NCBI RefSeq assembly: GCF_004745075.1
Contig: NZ_RHFH01000012.1
Span: 62,001 to 126,000, forward strand
DNA from: Brevibacterium sp. S111
GTDB lineage: Bacteria; Actinomycetota; Actinomycetes; Actinomycetales; Brevibacteriaceae
Length of the DNA stretch: 64,000 bases
Direction: 5' to 3'
The translations under genes and the position numbers were made by a program. Numbering within the stretch: the first letter of the stretch is position 1; each line of letters opens with the position of its first letter. Shown here piece after piece: positions 7,837 to 16,490 of the stretch. A model generated the notes under the pieces. The model saw only the letters and a program-made list of their open reading frames with translations, was not told the DNA's origin and did no database searches.

Positions 7837-9489
7837 ATGGCTCATACCTCGGCGCATGTCGCCACCACTCTCACTCAGCACATCGATGAGGTCTTCGGAC
7901 TCATGGGCAACGGCAATGCCTATTTCCTCGATGCCCTCCTCACCTCCACCTCGGCGCATTACACCGCTGTCCGCCACGAGGCCGGCGCGGTCGTCGCCGC
8001 CGATGCGCATTTCCGCACCTCCGGTCGGATAGCGGCGGCCACGACGACCTACGGCGCCGGGTTCACGAACACGCTCACGGCCCTGGCCGAGGCGGCGCAG
8101 GCGAAGGTGCCGCTCGTCCTCGTCGTCGGTGATGAGCCGACCTCCGGGCCGCGCCCATGGGACGTCGACCAGGTCGCCATGGCCTCAGCGGTGGGTGTGC
8201 GCACCTACACCGTCGGCCGAGTCGATGCTGCGGCGGCGACCGTCACCGCGATCGAGCATGCTCTGACCTACCGGGTTCCCGTCGTCCTCGCGATCCCCTA
8301 TGACGTGGCGACTCTCGACATCGGCGATATCCCCTCGGTCCCCGGGCCCGGTCGGGCTGCCGCCCTGGCGCCGACGAGCGAGTTCGCGCAGCTGTCCCTC
8401 GATCGTCTTGCCGCCGAACTCGCCGAGGCGAAACGCCCGGTCCTCCTCGCCGGTAGAGGCGCCTGGTTGGCTGGGGCTGAAGACGCACTCGGTGCGCTGG
8501 CCGCTGCCACGGGGGCACTGACGACGACCACGGCCTTGGGGCGCAACCTGTTCCCGGATGCCGAGTTCGACCTCGGCGTGGCTGGAGGATTCGGTGCCCC
8601 GGCGGCGATGGAGAGAATCCGCGAGGCCGATGTCGCCGTGGTCTTCGGAGCCTCACTCAACCAGTTCACCATGCGCTTCGGTGAGCTGTTCGCCCCGTCC
8701 ACCGCCGTGTGGCAGATCGACACGGACGATCGTGCGACGAATTCCCGCGTCAGCGGTTTCATCCGCAGCGATGCGAAGCTGGCCGCAGCTGAACTCGTGT
8801 CGCGAGTGGAGGCCCGCGGTGCCGTCGCTGCGGGGTGGAGGACGGAGGTCGACACGACCGCTGACCGCGTCTACGACGCCGGCACGGAATTCGCCGAGGA
8901 TGGTCGGCTCGATCCTCGCGCCGCCGCCGCTCGTTTGGGAGAGCTGCTGCCCGAGGACCGGGTCATCGTCTCCGACGGTGGTCATTTCCTCGGCTGGGCG
9001 AACATGTTCTGGGAGCCCAGCGCGCCCGATCGTCTGGCCATGGTCGGGACCGCATTCCAATCGATCGGCTTAGGCTGGCACAGCGTCGCCGGTGCCGCCC
9101 GCGCGAACCCGGAGTCGACGGTCGTGCTGGCCACCGGCGATGGCGGTGGCGCCATGGCCCTGTCGGATCTCGATACGGCGGTTCGCTCAGCGGGAGGCCG
9201 CGGACTGGCTGTGGTCTTCAACGATGCCGCCTATGGTGCCGAGGTCAACCTCTATGGGCTCAAGGGGCTCGAGAAGTCCCCGATGCTCATCGACGAGATC
9301 GATTTTGCGGCACTGGCGACAGCCGCTGGTGGCCACGGCGTCGAGGTTCGGTCGCTGGCCGATCTCGACGTCATCGACGATTGGAAGACGGCCCCGGTCG
9401 AAGAGAGGAAGTTCCTCGTCCTCGACCTGCGGATCTCCGGAGCCGTCATCGCTCCCTATCAGGAAGAGGTCATCCGCGTGAACTCGTGA
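7837..9489 (+). CDS. ThDP-dependent enzyme, acetolactate synthase-like superfamily (function unassigned)
   Basis: A 550-residue ThDP enzyme with the same three-domain plan as the gene at 4395 but clearly diverged from it. The activating Glu is in RHEAGAVVAADAHF, and the diphosphate/metal motif is GDGGGAMALSDLD with the Asn in VVFNDAAYG. The start ATG 7837 has GAAAGG at 7825-7830 six bases ahead. It lies 321 bases behind the symporter and has its own leader with inverted repeats, so it may be a separate transcription unit. The last 31 bases overlap the convergent DUF418 gene. The family includes 2-oxoacid decarboxylases, synthases and ligases. I cannot name a substrate. Confidence 0.82.
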   Translation: MAHTSAHVATTLTQHIDEVFGLMGNGNAYFLDALLTSTSAHYTAVRHEAGAVVAADAHFRTSGRIAAATTTYGAGFTNTLTALAEAAQAKVPLVLVVGDEPTSGPRPWDVDQVAMASAVGVRTYTVGRVDAAAATVTAIEHALTYRVPVVLAIPYDVATLDIGDIPSVPGPGRAAALAPTSEFAQLSLDRLAAELAEAKRPVLLAGRGAWLAGAEDALGALAAATGALTTTTALGRNLFPDAEFDLGVAGGFGAPAAMERIREADVAVVFGASLNQFTMRFGELFAPSTAVWQIDTDDRATNSRVSGFIRSDAKLAAAELVSRVEARGAVAAGWRTEVDTTADRVYDAGTEFAEDGRLDPRAAAARLGELLPEDRVIVSDGGHFLGWANMFWEPSAPDRLAMVGTAFQSIGLGWHSVAGAARANPESTVVLATGDGGGAMALSDLDTAVRSAGGRGLAVVFNDAAYGAEVNLYGLKGLEKSPMLIDEIDFAALATAAGGHGVEVRSLADLDVIDDWKTAPVEERKFLVLDLRISGAVIAPYQEEVIRVNS

Positions 9490-10511
9490 GCTCGGCTCGA
9501 GCTTCCGGCAGACCCCCATGTGACGGTCCGCCACAGCTTCTCCAGCGGGCCTTGGCCGAAGCGACGCAGCCACAGGCTTGAGATCACGACCTGCAGAGCG
9601 AGGATTCCCAGGCAGACGACCAGGCCTGCAACATAGCCTCCTTGGGAGTCGAAGCGGCTCAGCTCGGGCAGGAACGTGCGGACGGCGATGATGAGGATTG
9701 TGGCTCCGACATAGTTGCTCAGTGCCATCCGACCCAGCGGGGAGAGCACTCGGTGCAGCACCACCTCGGCGGGGGTCCGCAGGAGCAGCAGGACGACGAC
9801 GATATAGGTCAGTGCCATGGCGATCCCCAGGCCGGCGTTGATCCACTGGTTGGCCTGACGGGTCACGTAGTCCGTGACCGCGAACCCGATGATCGAGATG
9901 ACCACTGCACCGGCTCCCACGAGAGCCAGGCGGCCGGGGTGGCGGAGGACCGAATGGAGGAATCCGCTCCAGCCGATCGCGAAGCCGAGGAGGAAGAGCC
10001 CGGGGATCAGTGCGGGGCCTCCCCCGGTGAGGATGCCGACGGCCAAGAGAATGCCGCCGAGGACCGAAGTGATCGGTGCGAGCACTCGGACGGGAATCCA
10101 CGTCGAGGGCAGGAGGACGACGATTCCGGCGAGGGCGTAGGGCAGCAGGGCCTCCCCCGGCTGCAGGAACTGATGGAGGAGTCCGATGACTGCGAGGAAG
10201 AGGAAACGGCGGAGCAGCGCCAGCCGAGGCCGCGGACTGCGTTCGGAGGCGGTCAGCCACATCAGCCCGAACCCGATTCCGAAGAGGAAGGAGAAGATCG
10301 GGAAGAAGCGGTTCTGCACGAAGTCCTCGTAGAACCGGTAGAAGCCCAGCGGGTCACCGTGGGCGTCGATGGCGCCCAATTGGAGCATGGGCGGCAGGTT
10401 GACCAGGAGGATGCCGCAGAGGGCGAAGCCGCGGATGACGTCGAGGGCGACGATTCGGCGGCGGGTTGCCGGGCGGGCTGATCGTGTCAGTTGTGTGTTC
10501 ATGACATCCAT
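9459..10511 (-). CDS. DUF418 family membrane protein
   Basis: About 350 residues with roughly nine to ten transmembrane segments, starting with RRRIVALDVIRGFALCGILLVNL, the usual opening of DUF418 proteins. It ends with the conserved C-terminal block SLWLRRFGQGPLEKLWR. The family is related to acyltransferase-like membrane proteins, but no biochemical function is established. ATG 10511 or the in-frame ATG 10502 are both possible starts, and neither has a strong Shine-Dalgarno sequence. Its 3' end overlaps the convergent ThDP gene by 31 bases. It lies downstream of the two-component genes on the same strand with a 59-base gap and may be read through from them. Confidence 0.8.
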   Translation of the reverse strand: MDVMNTQLTRSARPATRRRIVALDVIRGFALCGILLVNLPPMLQLGAIDAHGDPLGFYRFYEDFVQNRFFPIFSFLFGIGFGLMWLTASERSPRPRLALLRRFLFLAVIGLLHQFLQPGEALLPYALAGIVVLLPSTWIPVRVLAPITSVLGGILLAVGILTGGGPALIPGLFLLGFAIGWSGFLHSVLRHPGRLALVGAGAVVISIIGFAVTDYVTRQANQWINAGLGIAMALTYIVVVLLLLRTPAEVVLHRVLSPLGRMALSNYVGATILIIAVRTFLPELSRFDSQGGYVAGLVVCLGILALQVVISSLWLRRFGQGPLEKLWRTVTWGSAGSSSRAHEFTRMTSS

Positions 10512-10570
10512 CGTCGGTGTTCGGCGGTGTCTGTGGCATCGGCCGTGGGGCCGAAAGTCAGTCTCAGGGG

Positions 10571-11212
10571 TCAGCCATTCGGCCGATTCATCACTCCCGA
10601 TTCCCACATCCGTGCCGCGATCTCGACCCGGTTGCGCGCCTCGAGGCGATTCTGGATGCTGCCGAGGTGGGTCTTGACGGTGCCGAGCGAGATATAGAGT
10701 TCTTGACAGATCTCCTGATTGGTCCGCCCGTCGGCGACGAGCTTCGCCACTTCGATCTCGCGCCCGCTCAGTCTCTCGACGGCATGGGTCTGTCGGGTCG
10801 GAGTCGAGCGGCGCCGCTTGAGCAGGTCGAGGGTGAGCGAAGGAGAGATGAGCGCGTCGCCGTTCGCCGCAGCCCTGACGCCGGCGATGAGGAGGTCGGC
10901 TCCGGCGTCCTTGAGCAGGAATCCGCTGGCGCCTCCGTCCAGTGCGGCATCGACGTAGTCATCATCGTCGAACGTGGTGACCATGATGACCTTCGAGTAC
11001 GGAGTGATCTTCGGCAGGGCCGCGAGCCCATCGAGTCGCGGCATGCGGATGTCGAGGAGGACGACATCGGGCGTCTCGCGTCGGGCGAGGTCGATCGCCT
11101 CGGCACCGTCGGCGGCCTGCCCGATCACGCTGATCGTCTCCTCGGCGTCGAGGATGAGGGAGAACCCCATCCGCACCATCTCCTGGTCGTCGACCACGGC
11201 GACTGTGATCAT
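10571..11212 (-). CDS. NarL/LuxR-type response regulator
   Basis: A 213-residue response regulator. The receiver domain begins ITVAVVDDQEMVRMGF, with the acidic pocket DD, the phospho-acceptor Asp in VVLLDIRMP, a conserved Thr in MVTTFDDDD and the Lys in FLLKDAGADLL. The C-terminal LuxR-type HTH is LSGREIEVAKLVADGRTN followed by the recognition helix in LGTVKTHL. The ATG at 11212 overlaps the histidine kinase stop (ATGA), so the two are co-translated as a pair. The target is unknown. The DUF418 gene directly downstream is the nearest candidate. Confidence 0.93.
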   Translation of the reverse strand: MITVAVVDDQEMVRMGFSLILDAEETISVIGQAADGAEAIDLARRETPDVVLLDIRMPRLDGLAALPKITPYSKVIMVTTFDDDDYVDAALDGGASGFLLKDAGADLLIAGVRAAANGDALISPSLTLDLLKRRRSTPTRQTHAVERLSGREIEVAKLVADGRTNQEICQELYISLGTVKTHLGSIQNRLEARNRVEIAARMWESGVMNRPNG

Positions 11213-12294
11213 CCATCGTCTCCCTTCGTCGTCAGCGGCAGCCGGGTGCGGACCATCCATCCGCCCTCGTGGACTCCGGCATCGATCGACCCGCCGAGGT
11301 GGCTCACCCGGGTGCGCAGACTGCTCAGTCCCGTGCCGCTGCCGGCACCGATTCCGCCGGAGCCCGGACCGTTGGCCACGGTCATCTGCAGTGTCTTCGG
11401 CGCCTCGTCGCTCATCGTGAGGCTCACGGTCACCGGGGCGTCGGGGCCGGCATGTCGGCGCACATTGGTCAGGGATTCGACGAGCACACGGTCGAGCACC
11501 GGCCATACAGCCTCGTCGTCGATCTCACCGGTATCGATCGAGATCTGTGCTCGTTGCCCGTAAGCCTCGACGCGGTCGCGCAGCGCCTGCGGCCCCTCGG
11601 CGATCGGAGTCCGCGATGCCGCCTCGGTGCGCGTTTCGGAGACGAGCCGTCGGATCTCCTCGAGGGCACGGGTGCCGGAGGCCTCGATCTTCTGCAGTGC
11701 TGTGGAGGTCAGCTGCGCATTGTCGCTGCGCCCGGCGGCCTGGGCGAGAACGACGATCCCGGTCACCTCGTGGGCGATGACATCGTGGAGTTCGGTGGCG
11801 ATGCGACGGCGTTCCGCCTCGGCGGCGGTGGCCTTTCGTTCGACCAGCGACCGGTCGGTGAAGCGCAGCATCAGGCCGATCGAGATCGCGACGATGATGA
11901 CGGTGGTGAAGGCGAGGCCGAAGAGCAGACCATCGGGCAGCAGACTGGGGACGATGATGTTCGCGACGGCGAGGACCGCGATGAGGGCGATCGAGCCCGA
12001 CCCCGATCCGAGACGACCGAGCATCGTCAAGGTGACGAGGCTCAGCCACAGCACCGTCAGGCTCATCGATGCGGCGATGGCCACGAGGCCGAGAGCGACG
12101 AACAGTCCGAGGACGGCTGCCCCTAGTATGCGCCAAGATGTCCTGCCCAGTTGGATGCGGATGAGGATGGGCAGGACCGCCGCCACTGGGAGCACGGCAC
12201 CTGCGATCAGCGGCCACCCCGTGCTGGTGAGCAGATCGATCCCGAATGCCAGGGGCACCGGGATCAGCCACAGCCATGCGATGAGTCGTCTCAT
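11209..12294 (-). CDS. Sensor histidine kinase (HisKA_3 type)
   Basis: A 361-residue membrane kinase of the NarL-partner class. The N-terminal half has five to six hydrophobic segments with no sizeable extracellular loop (about residues 5-150). The dimerisation/phospho-acceptor motif is ERRRIATELHDVIAHEVTG, with the His in ELHDVIAHE. The C-terminal ATPase part has the N-box region VLVESLTNVRRHAG and GSGTGLSSLRTRV. ATG 12294 is chosen because the preceding frame is compositionally unlike protein, and GGGAG lies four bases ahead. It pairs with the response regulator through a 4-base ATGA overlap. The signal sensed is probably membrane-related, which is inference from the minimal sensor region. 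Confidence 0.9.
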   Translation of the reverse strand: MRRLIAWLWLIPVPLAFGIDLLTSTGWPLIAGAVLPVAAVLPILIRIQLGRTSWRILGAAVLGLFVALGLVAIAASMSLTVLWLSLVTLTMLGRLGSGSGSIALIAVLAVANIIVPSLLPDGLLFGLAFTTVIIVAISIGLMLRFTDRSLVERKATAAEAERRRIATELHDVIAHEVTGIVVLAQAAGRSDNAQLTSTALQKIEASGTRALEEIRRLVSETRTEAASRTPIAEGPQALRDRVEAYGQRAQISIDTGEIDDEAVWPVLDRVLVESLTNVRRHAGPDAPVTVSLTMSDEAPKTLQMTVANGPGSGGIGAGSGTGLSSLRTRVSHLGGSIDAGVHEGGWMVRTRLPLTTKGDDG

Positions 12295-12325
12295 TGGCTC
12301 CCAGTTTAGTCTGATAGGCACAGAC

Positions 12326-12880
12326 TCAGCGGCAGCTGCTCGAAGCGTACTCGAGTTCGACGACGACTCCGTCATCGGTGGCGGAGACGTTCCTGACCGA
12401 TGCTGACTGCGACAGACTGACTTCTCCGGCCTCGCGGCCATCGGCGAACATCCGAACAGCGGCGGCATCGCTCTCGGCAGAGAACGTCACCGTCGTACCG
12501 CCGATTGTGGCCGAGTCCGAGAACGAACCGTCGGAGTTCTTGATCGGAGTGGCCTCGGAGGGGTAGTCGAAGGTGATGAAGCGGGTGAGGCGGTCGGCCT
12601 CCCCGTCGACGAGGCGGTGGACGAGGAGCTGATCCTTGTTCGTGCCGGTCGCCGGAGTCGTGTCGACATAGGTGAGGTCGGCCCGATCCTGTGCGGCGTA
12701 GATGAGGTAGGGCCGACCGTGGACCTCGATCGATGTGGGCTCGACACCGCAGTCATCGAGGTAGGCGGTGACCTGGGATTCGAGTTCGGCCTTGGCACGG
12801 AATTCCGCGACGACTGCGACGCCGATGACCCCGGCGATGAGGGAGCAGGTGACGACGAGAGCGATGATGGCCTTCTTCAT
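12326..12880 (-). CDS. Exported or membrane-anchored protein, DUF2993/LmeA-like
   Basis: A 184-residue protein with a single N-terminal hydrophobic segment (residues 3-26, KKAIIALVV... VAVVAEF) that could be a signal peptide or anchor. After it come LESQVTAYLDDCGVEPTSIEV, HGRPYLIYAAQDRADLTYVD and a beta-rich remainder. The pattern of a helix followed by a short G-R-P-Y/F-L motif recalls LmeA/DUF2993 proteins, which act in cell-envelope lipid or mannan metabolism in mycobacteria. The similarity is by eye and moderate. GAAGGA lies six bases before the ATG. Two cysteines (in DDCGV and the C-terminal SSSCR) could form a disulfide outside the cell. It is followed by the histidine kinase 31 bases downstream. 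Confidence 0.65.
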   Translation of the reverse strand: MKKAIIALVVTCSLIAGVIGVAVVAEFRAKAELESQVTAYLDDCGVEPTSIEVHGRPYLIYAAQDRADLTYVDTTPATGTNKDQLLVHRLVDGEADRLTRFITFDYPSEATPIKNSDGSFSDSATIGGTTVTFSAESDAAAVRMFADGREAGEVSLSQSASVRNVSATDDGVVVELEYASSSCR

Positions 12881-13066
12881 GAGGTGTCCTTCCGGATGTC
12901 AATGGCTTTGCACCATCGATACTTCCGGAACGGGGACTCGGCAACCTCGGCCGAATGGCCGGTCATGCTCGGCCGAACGGTCAGAAACACGGTCAGGCGA
13001 ATCGCGAGAGGCAACCGATAACGGCAATGCCCGCGAGAGTCGCACCATGGGGGCTGCGAACGCAGA

Positions 13067-13099
13067 AGCGCCCAGGAACCGTAACGGCTCCTGGGCGCT
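13067..13099 (-). terminator. Terminator hairpin behind ssrA
   Basis: A perfect 11-base stem (AGCGCCCAGGA at 13067-13077 with TCCTGGGCGCT at 13089-13099), extended by an inner CCG/CGG pairing across TAA. It begins seven bases past the tmRNA 3' end. There is no U-tract, as is common for actinobacterial terminators. Confidence 0.8.
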
Positions 13100-13105
13100 C
13101 AATAG

Positions 13106-13479
13106 TGGAGATGGCGGGAATCGAACCCGCGTCCGTCGGCAGATTGTCAGGACTTCTCCGGGCGCAGTTCGTGAAGTAGTTTCTTAGGTTCTGGCCCTGG
13201 CACGAACACATGGACCAACGAACGGAGTTGAGTAAGAGTCCCTCAGATACCCTCAACGAATATCTGAAGCAGTGGCTTCCTAAGCGACGCCAGGATCTAG
13301 AGCGGAAGCAACTCTAGGCTGACGGATTCGCAGCTCGGCCTTATCAGGCAGCGAGGGCGAAATCGGTGCGGTTGTTAGACTTAGCACCTATTGTTTTGCA
13401 GAGGACATTAACGAGATGACTCTGCATTCTCGGCCCGCTTCTCCCGACGCAGTGTCCAACGTCGAAACCGATCATCCCC
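13106..13479 (-). ncRNA. ssrA: Transfer-messenger RNA (tmRNA)
   Basis: The 5' end GGGGAUGAUCGGUUUCGAC (from 13479) and the 3' end GGGUUCGAUUCCCGCCAUCUCCA (to 13106) form the tRNA-like domain, with a 7-base acceptor stem containing one G-U pair. The terminal CCA is not fully encoded. The tag frame starts with the resume codon GCT at 13385 and stops with TGA at 13346-13344, giving AKSNNRTDFALAA. That is a normal proteolysis tag ending in ALAA. The smpB gene, encoding its partner, lies upstream on the same strand. The length of about 374 bases is normal. Together the two rescue stalled ribosomes. Confidence 0.97.
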
Positions 13480-13634
13480 ATATTCTGTTACCAAACCTGA
13501 CCAGCTCATTCTCCCGCCGAGGCGGTCGCTGGCGTTGGTCAGGAACACCAGCTTACTCGTACAACACACACCGGGCCAATTGCATTCCCGAGCTTCTCCG
13601 ACCAACGGTAGGGCCGCCTCGGTGATGGGATCGG

Positions 13635-13659
13635 TGGAGATGGCGGGGATCGAACCCGC
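13635..13659 (-). repeat. Isolated copy of the ssrA 3' end (T-arm and acceptor strand)
   Basis: Twenty-five bases match ssrA 13106-13130 with a single difference, in the same orientation. They cover the T-arm and the 3' acceptor strand. Nothing resembling a tRNA 5' half lies upstream, and similarity stops on both sides. It sits between smpB and ssrA, 156 bases before the tmRNA 5' end. It could be an old attachment-site scar, or the last piece of a decayed second ssrA or tRNA gene. Confidence 0.7.
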
Positions 13660-13680
13660 CGGCTCAATCCCGCTCAGTCT

Positions 13681-14151
13681 TTACAGGAACTGCTTGGCCT
13701 TCATCGCACGCTCGGCTTCGCGCTTGTCCTGGGCCTCACGCAGAGCCTGACGCTTGTCCCACTCCCGCTTGCCCTTGGCCAGAGCGATCTCGACCTTGAC
13801 CCGTGACCCGTCGAAGTAGAGCTCGAGCGGAACCAGGGTGCGACCGGATTCCTTGACCTTCTGCGAGAGCTTGAGGATCTCCTCGCGGTGGAGCAGCAGC
13901 TTCCGGCGGCGCCTCGCCGAATGGTTCGTCCACGTCCCGTTGGTGTACTCGGGAATGTAGACACCTTCGAGCCAGGCTTCATTCTGGAAGATGAGCGCGA
14001 ACCCGTCGGTCAGCGATGCCCGGCCTTCGCGCAGCGACTTCACCTCGGTGCCGGTGAGCACGAGACCGGCCTCCCACGTGTGTTCGATGTGATAGTCGTG
14101 GCGTGCCTTGCGGTTCCTCGCAATGACTTTCTTGCCTGTCTCCTTCGGCAT
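13681..14151 (-). CDS. smpB: SsrA-binding protein SmpB
   Basis: A 156-residue SmpB of normal length that binds tmRNA and brings it to stalled ribosomes. Family marks are [44 protein letters not shown] and the C-terminal basic tail [23 protein letters not shown] 14151 has a strong GGAGG six bases upstream, which decides the start against a longer open frame. It is on the same strand as, and upstream of, ssrA. The 3' flank contains the stray ssrA 3'-end copy. Confidence 0.97.
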   Translation of the reverse strand: MPKETGKKVIARNRKARHDYHIEHTWEAGLVLTGTEVKSLREGRASLTDGFALIFQNEAWLEGVYIPEYTNGTWTNHSARRRRKLLLHREEILKLSQKVKESGRTLVPLELYFDGSRVKVEIALAKGKREWDKRQALREAQDKREAERAMKAKQFL

Positions 14152-14274
14152 GACCGGCCTCCTCTCTGCTTCTGCGCCTCTGTGTGCGCATTCGCACACA
14201 GCCGTCCATTCTATCTCATCGGCAGTCGCGTCTCACACACCGAACGGCGACCGTGAAAGCCCCCTGCCCCTCCG

Positions 14275-14342
14275 CAATTACTACCCGACGGGCGCCCAGC
14301 AACGTGGCGCCACGTTGCTGCGCCGCCGTCGGGTAGCAGTTG
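14275..14342. repeat. Long intergenic palindrome, copy A (likely terminator)
   Basis: The outer arms (CAATTACTACCCGACGG and CCGTCGGGTAGCAGTTG) and a CCAGCAAC/GTTGCTG inner stem form a hairpin of about 30 base pairs, starting three bases after the M23 peptidase stop codon. The outer arms are nearly the same as those of the palindrome at 37789-37855, while the apex differs in paired positions. It probably ends transcription of the peptidase operon. Confidence 0.75.
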
Positions 14343-14344
14343 GG

Positions 14345-15574
14345 TCAGAAGATGTAGGGTTTGGGATCGACGTAGCCGCCGTTCTTCATGATCTCGAAGT
14401 GCAGGTGGCAACCGGTCGAGGCGCCGGTCGTCCCCGAGTACGAGATGACCTGCCCCTTCTTGACCTTCTGCCCGTCGTGGACCTTGAGCTTCGTGTTGTG
14501 GTTATACGTCGACGCGATCGAATTGCCCTTGATCTTGCCGTGGGAGATGACGACGCGGTTGCCGTAGCCGCCGGTCCAGCCTGAGGTGACGACGATGCCG
14601 TCGCCGGCCGCACGGATCGGGGTCCCGCACGGCACGCCGAAGTCCATGCCGGTGTGCAGCTTCTTCGCCCCTGTGATCGGGTGGATGCGGTAACCGAACG
14701 GAGAGGTCGTCGGGTATCCCTTGGCCGGGTTGGCCAAGACGCCGTCACCGAAGACGAATTTGCCCTTCTTCTCCTGCTCCTTCTCCCAGTCGCGGACCTT
14801 CTTCGCCAAGCGGTCCTGCTCGGCCTTCTCATCGGCCAGCTGCTTCTCGGTCTTGTCCTTGTTGTCGGAGATCGTCTTCTCCGCGTCGTCCTTCGCCGAG
14901 ATCAGGTCGTTGAGGCTGTCAGCCTTCTTCTTCGCATCGATCTGCGCGGCCTCTTTGGCCAGCACCGCCTCGGCGGCTTCGTCCTTGAGGTCGGAGATCT
15001 TCTCGGTCACGCCCGACAGGCGCTCCTCGTTGTTCTTGTTCAGCGCCCGCTGTTCGGAGAGCTTGTCGATCGTGCGCTGCTGGGACCGCACCGCCGAATC
15101 CACGCGACCGATTCCGCCGTCGGCGCTCGTACCCTCCGCCATCTGCAGCAGCATCGCCAGATCCGAGGTGATGCCCGAGTTCTGGTAGGCCTGACGCCCG
15201 ATCCGTGCGGCCGAGGTCTTGTGCTTGTCGATCTCCTCGGTGCCCGATCTGATCGAGTCCTTGAGGTCCTTCTGGGCGTTCTCGGCCGAGGTCAGGCGCG
15301 CCGCCATGTCCTCGTCCTTCTCGATCGCCTCGGCCAGCGCATCGTCGGCGGCCTTCGATTCCGCCTCGGCGTCGGGCAGCTTCTCCTCCGCGGCATCGCG
15401 TTCGGCGATGACCCGGGCGAGATCCTTGTCGAGACCCTCGAACTCCTGCTGGAGCTCCTTGACCCGCTCGTCGACCTGGCTCTTGTCGTCGCGCGGATCG
15501 GCCACCGCCGAGGTGACCGGTAGGACCAGCGCAAGCGCGGCCGCGGTGAGGACGAGTCCGAGTCTGCGTCTCAT
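14345..15574 (-). CDS. Coiled-coil M23 peptidoglycan endopeptidase (EnvC/PcsB-like, FtsX partner)
   Basis: A 409-residue secreted protein. A signal peptide (residues 1-25, ending SAVADP) is followed by a long coiled coil (about 30-265, rich in Glu, Lys, Ala and Asp) and a C-terminal LytM/M23 domain with the zinc motifs HTGMDFG and HLHFE. FtsX-activated cell-wall hydrolases in other bacteria have exactly this plan: the extracellular part of FtsX pulls on the coiled coil to open the catalytic site. Here the gene starts one base after the ftsX stop, which supports that partnership directly. It ends at the large palindrome at 14275-14342. Confidence 0.92.
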   Translation of the reverse strand: MRRRLGLVLTAAALALVLPVTSAVADPRDDKSQVDERVKELQQEFEGLDKDLARVIAERDAAEEKLPDAEAESKAADDALAEAIEKDEDMAARLTSAENAQKDLKDSIRSGTEEIDKHKTSAARIGRQAYQNSGITSDLAMLLQMAEGTSADGGIGRVDSAVRSQQRTIDKLSEQRALNKNNEERLSGVTEKISDLKDEAAEAVLAKEAAQIDAKKKADSLNDLISAKDDAEKTISDNKDKTEKQLADEKAEQDRLAKKVRDWEKEQEKKGKFVFGDGVLANPAKGYPTTSPFGYRIHPITGAKKLHTGMDFGVPCGTPIRAAGDGIVVTSGWTGGYGNRVVISHGKIKGNSIASTYNHNTKLKVHDGQKVKKGQVISYSGTTGASTGCHLHFEIMKNGGYVDPKPYIF

Positions 15575-15575
15575 C

Positions 15576-16490
15576 TCAGACCTTCGTGTACTTGTTCAGG
15601 GTGATCAGCGAAGATGCACCGGCCATGAGCACGCCGATGATGATGAGCACGGGAGCGATGAGGAGGACGTCCCACCCGGAGATGAGACTGAACCCGGTCG
15701 CCTGCCCCTGCAGCCAACCGCTGACACCGAAGTGGACGAGGAGGCCCAGGGCGCCGGCGGACAGGCTCGCGCCGATCGCCGAGGCGATGACGCCCTCGAG
15801 CAGGAACGGCAGCTGGATGAATGTGTTCGACGCACCGACGAGCCGCATGATTCCCGTCTCCCGCCGCCGCGAGAACGCGGAGAGTCGGATGGTCGTGGCG
15901 ATGAGGAGCATCGCGCAGATGAGCATGATTCCCGCGATGGCCACGGCGACGATGGTCGCGACATTGAGCACCCCGAACAGCCGGTCGAGCAGCTGATTCT
16001 GGTCGACGACCTCCTCAACTCCCGGGGTCGAGGAGAACGTCTCCTTGATGATGTCGTACTTCTCGGCGTCCTTGAGTTTGACCCGGAAGGACTCGCTCAT
16101 CTCGTCCTCGGGCACGGTTCCTTCGAGGCTCGTGCCCTTGAACTGCTCTTGGAAGTGGTCGTAGGCCTCGGACTTGCCCTCGAAGTAGACCTTGTCGACA
16201 TAGGGGGCGAGTTCGGAGCTTTCGAGTTCGGCCCGGATCTGATCCTTCTGATCGCCGGTGACTTCACCGTCGACGCAGTTCGTCGCCTCCGAATCCGGCG
16301 GGCACAGAAACACGGAGACCTGCACGCGGTCGTACCAGAAATCCTTCATCTGCCCGACCTGCATCTGCAGCAGGATCGCGGCGCCGACGAAGAGCAGGGA
16401 CACGAAGGTCACGAGGACGACCGAGAGCACCATGGAGAAGTTCCTCCGCAGGCCCGACCACACCTCGGAGAGGATGAAACCGGCCCTCAT
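15576..16490 (-). CDS. ftsX: Cell-division ABC transporter permease FtsX
   Basis: A 304-residue FtsX with four membrane segments: one near residues 20-45, a large extracytoplasmic domain of about 120 residues (with two Cys in FLCPPD and TNCVDG that may form a disulfide), then three C-terminal helices. The cytosolic motif [22 protein letters not shown] is the hallmark of this family. ATG 16490 overlaps the ftsE stop (ATGA), so FtsE and FtsX are made as a pair. FtsEX does not transport; it uses ATP hydrolysis to activate septal peptidoglycan hydrolases, here most likely the M23 protein next door. Confidence 0.96.
   Translation of the reverse strand: MRAGFILSEVWSGLRRNFSMVLSVVLVTFVSLLFVGAAILLQMQVGQMKDFWYDRVQVSVFLCPPDSEATNCVDGEVTGDQKDQIRAELESSELAPYVDKVYFEGKSEAYDHFQEQFKGTSLEGTVPEDEMSESFRVKLKDAEKYDIIKETFSSTPGVEEVVDQNQLLDRLFGVLNVATIVAVAIAGIMLICAMLLIATTIRLSAFSRRRETGIMRLVGASNTFIQLPFLLEGVIASAIGASLSAGALGLLVHFGVSGWLQGQATGFSLISGWDVLLIAPVLIIIGVLMAGASSLITLNKYTKV

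Noticed and set aside
13635..13659. A tRNA gene between smpB and ssrA
   Set aside because: Only the T-arm and 3' acceptor strand are present. No D-arm, anticodon arm or matching 5' acceptor strand lies within range.
13106..13659. The two ssrA-end copies as attL/attR of an existing element
   Set aside because: The 500 bases between them contain only the tmRNA body, and the copy order is opposite to that left by integration into an ssrA 3' end. It is kept only as a possible scar.
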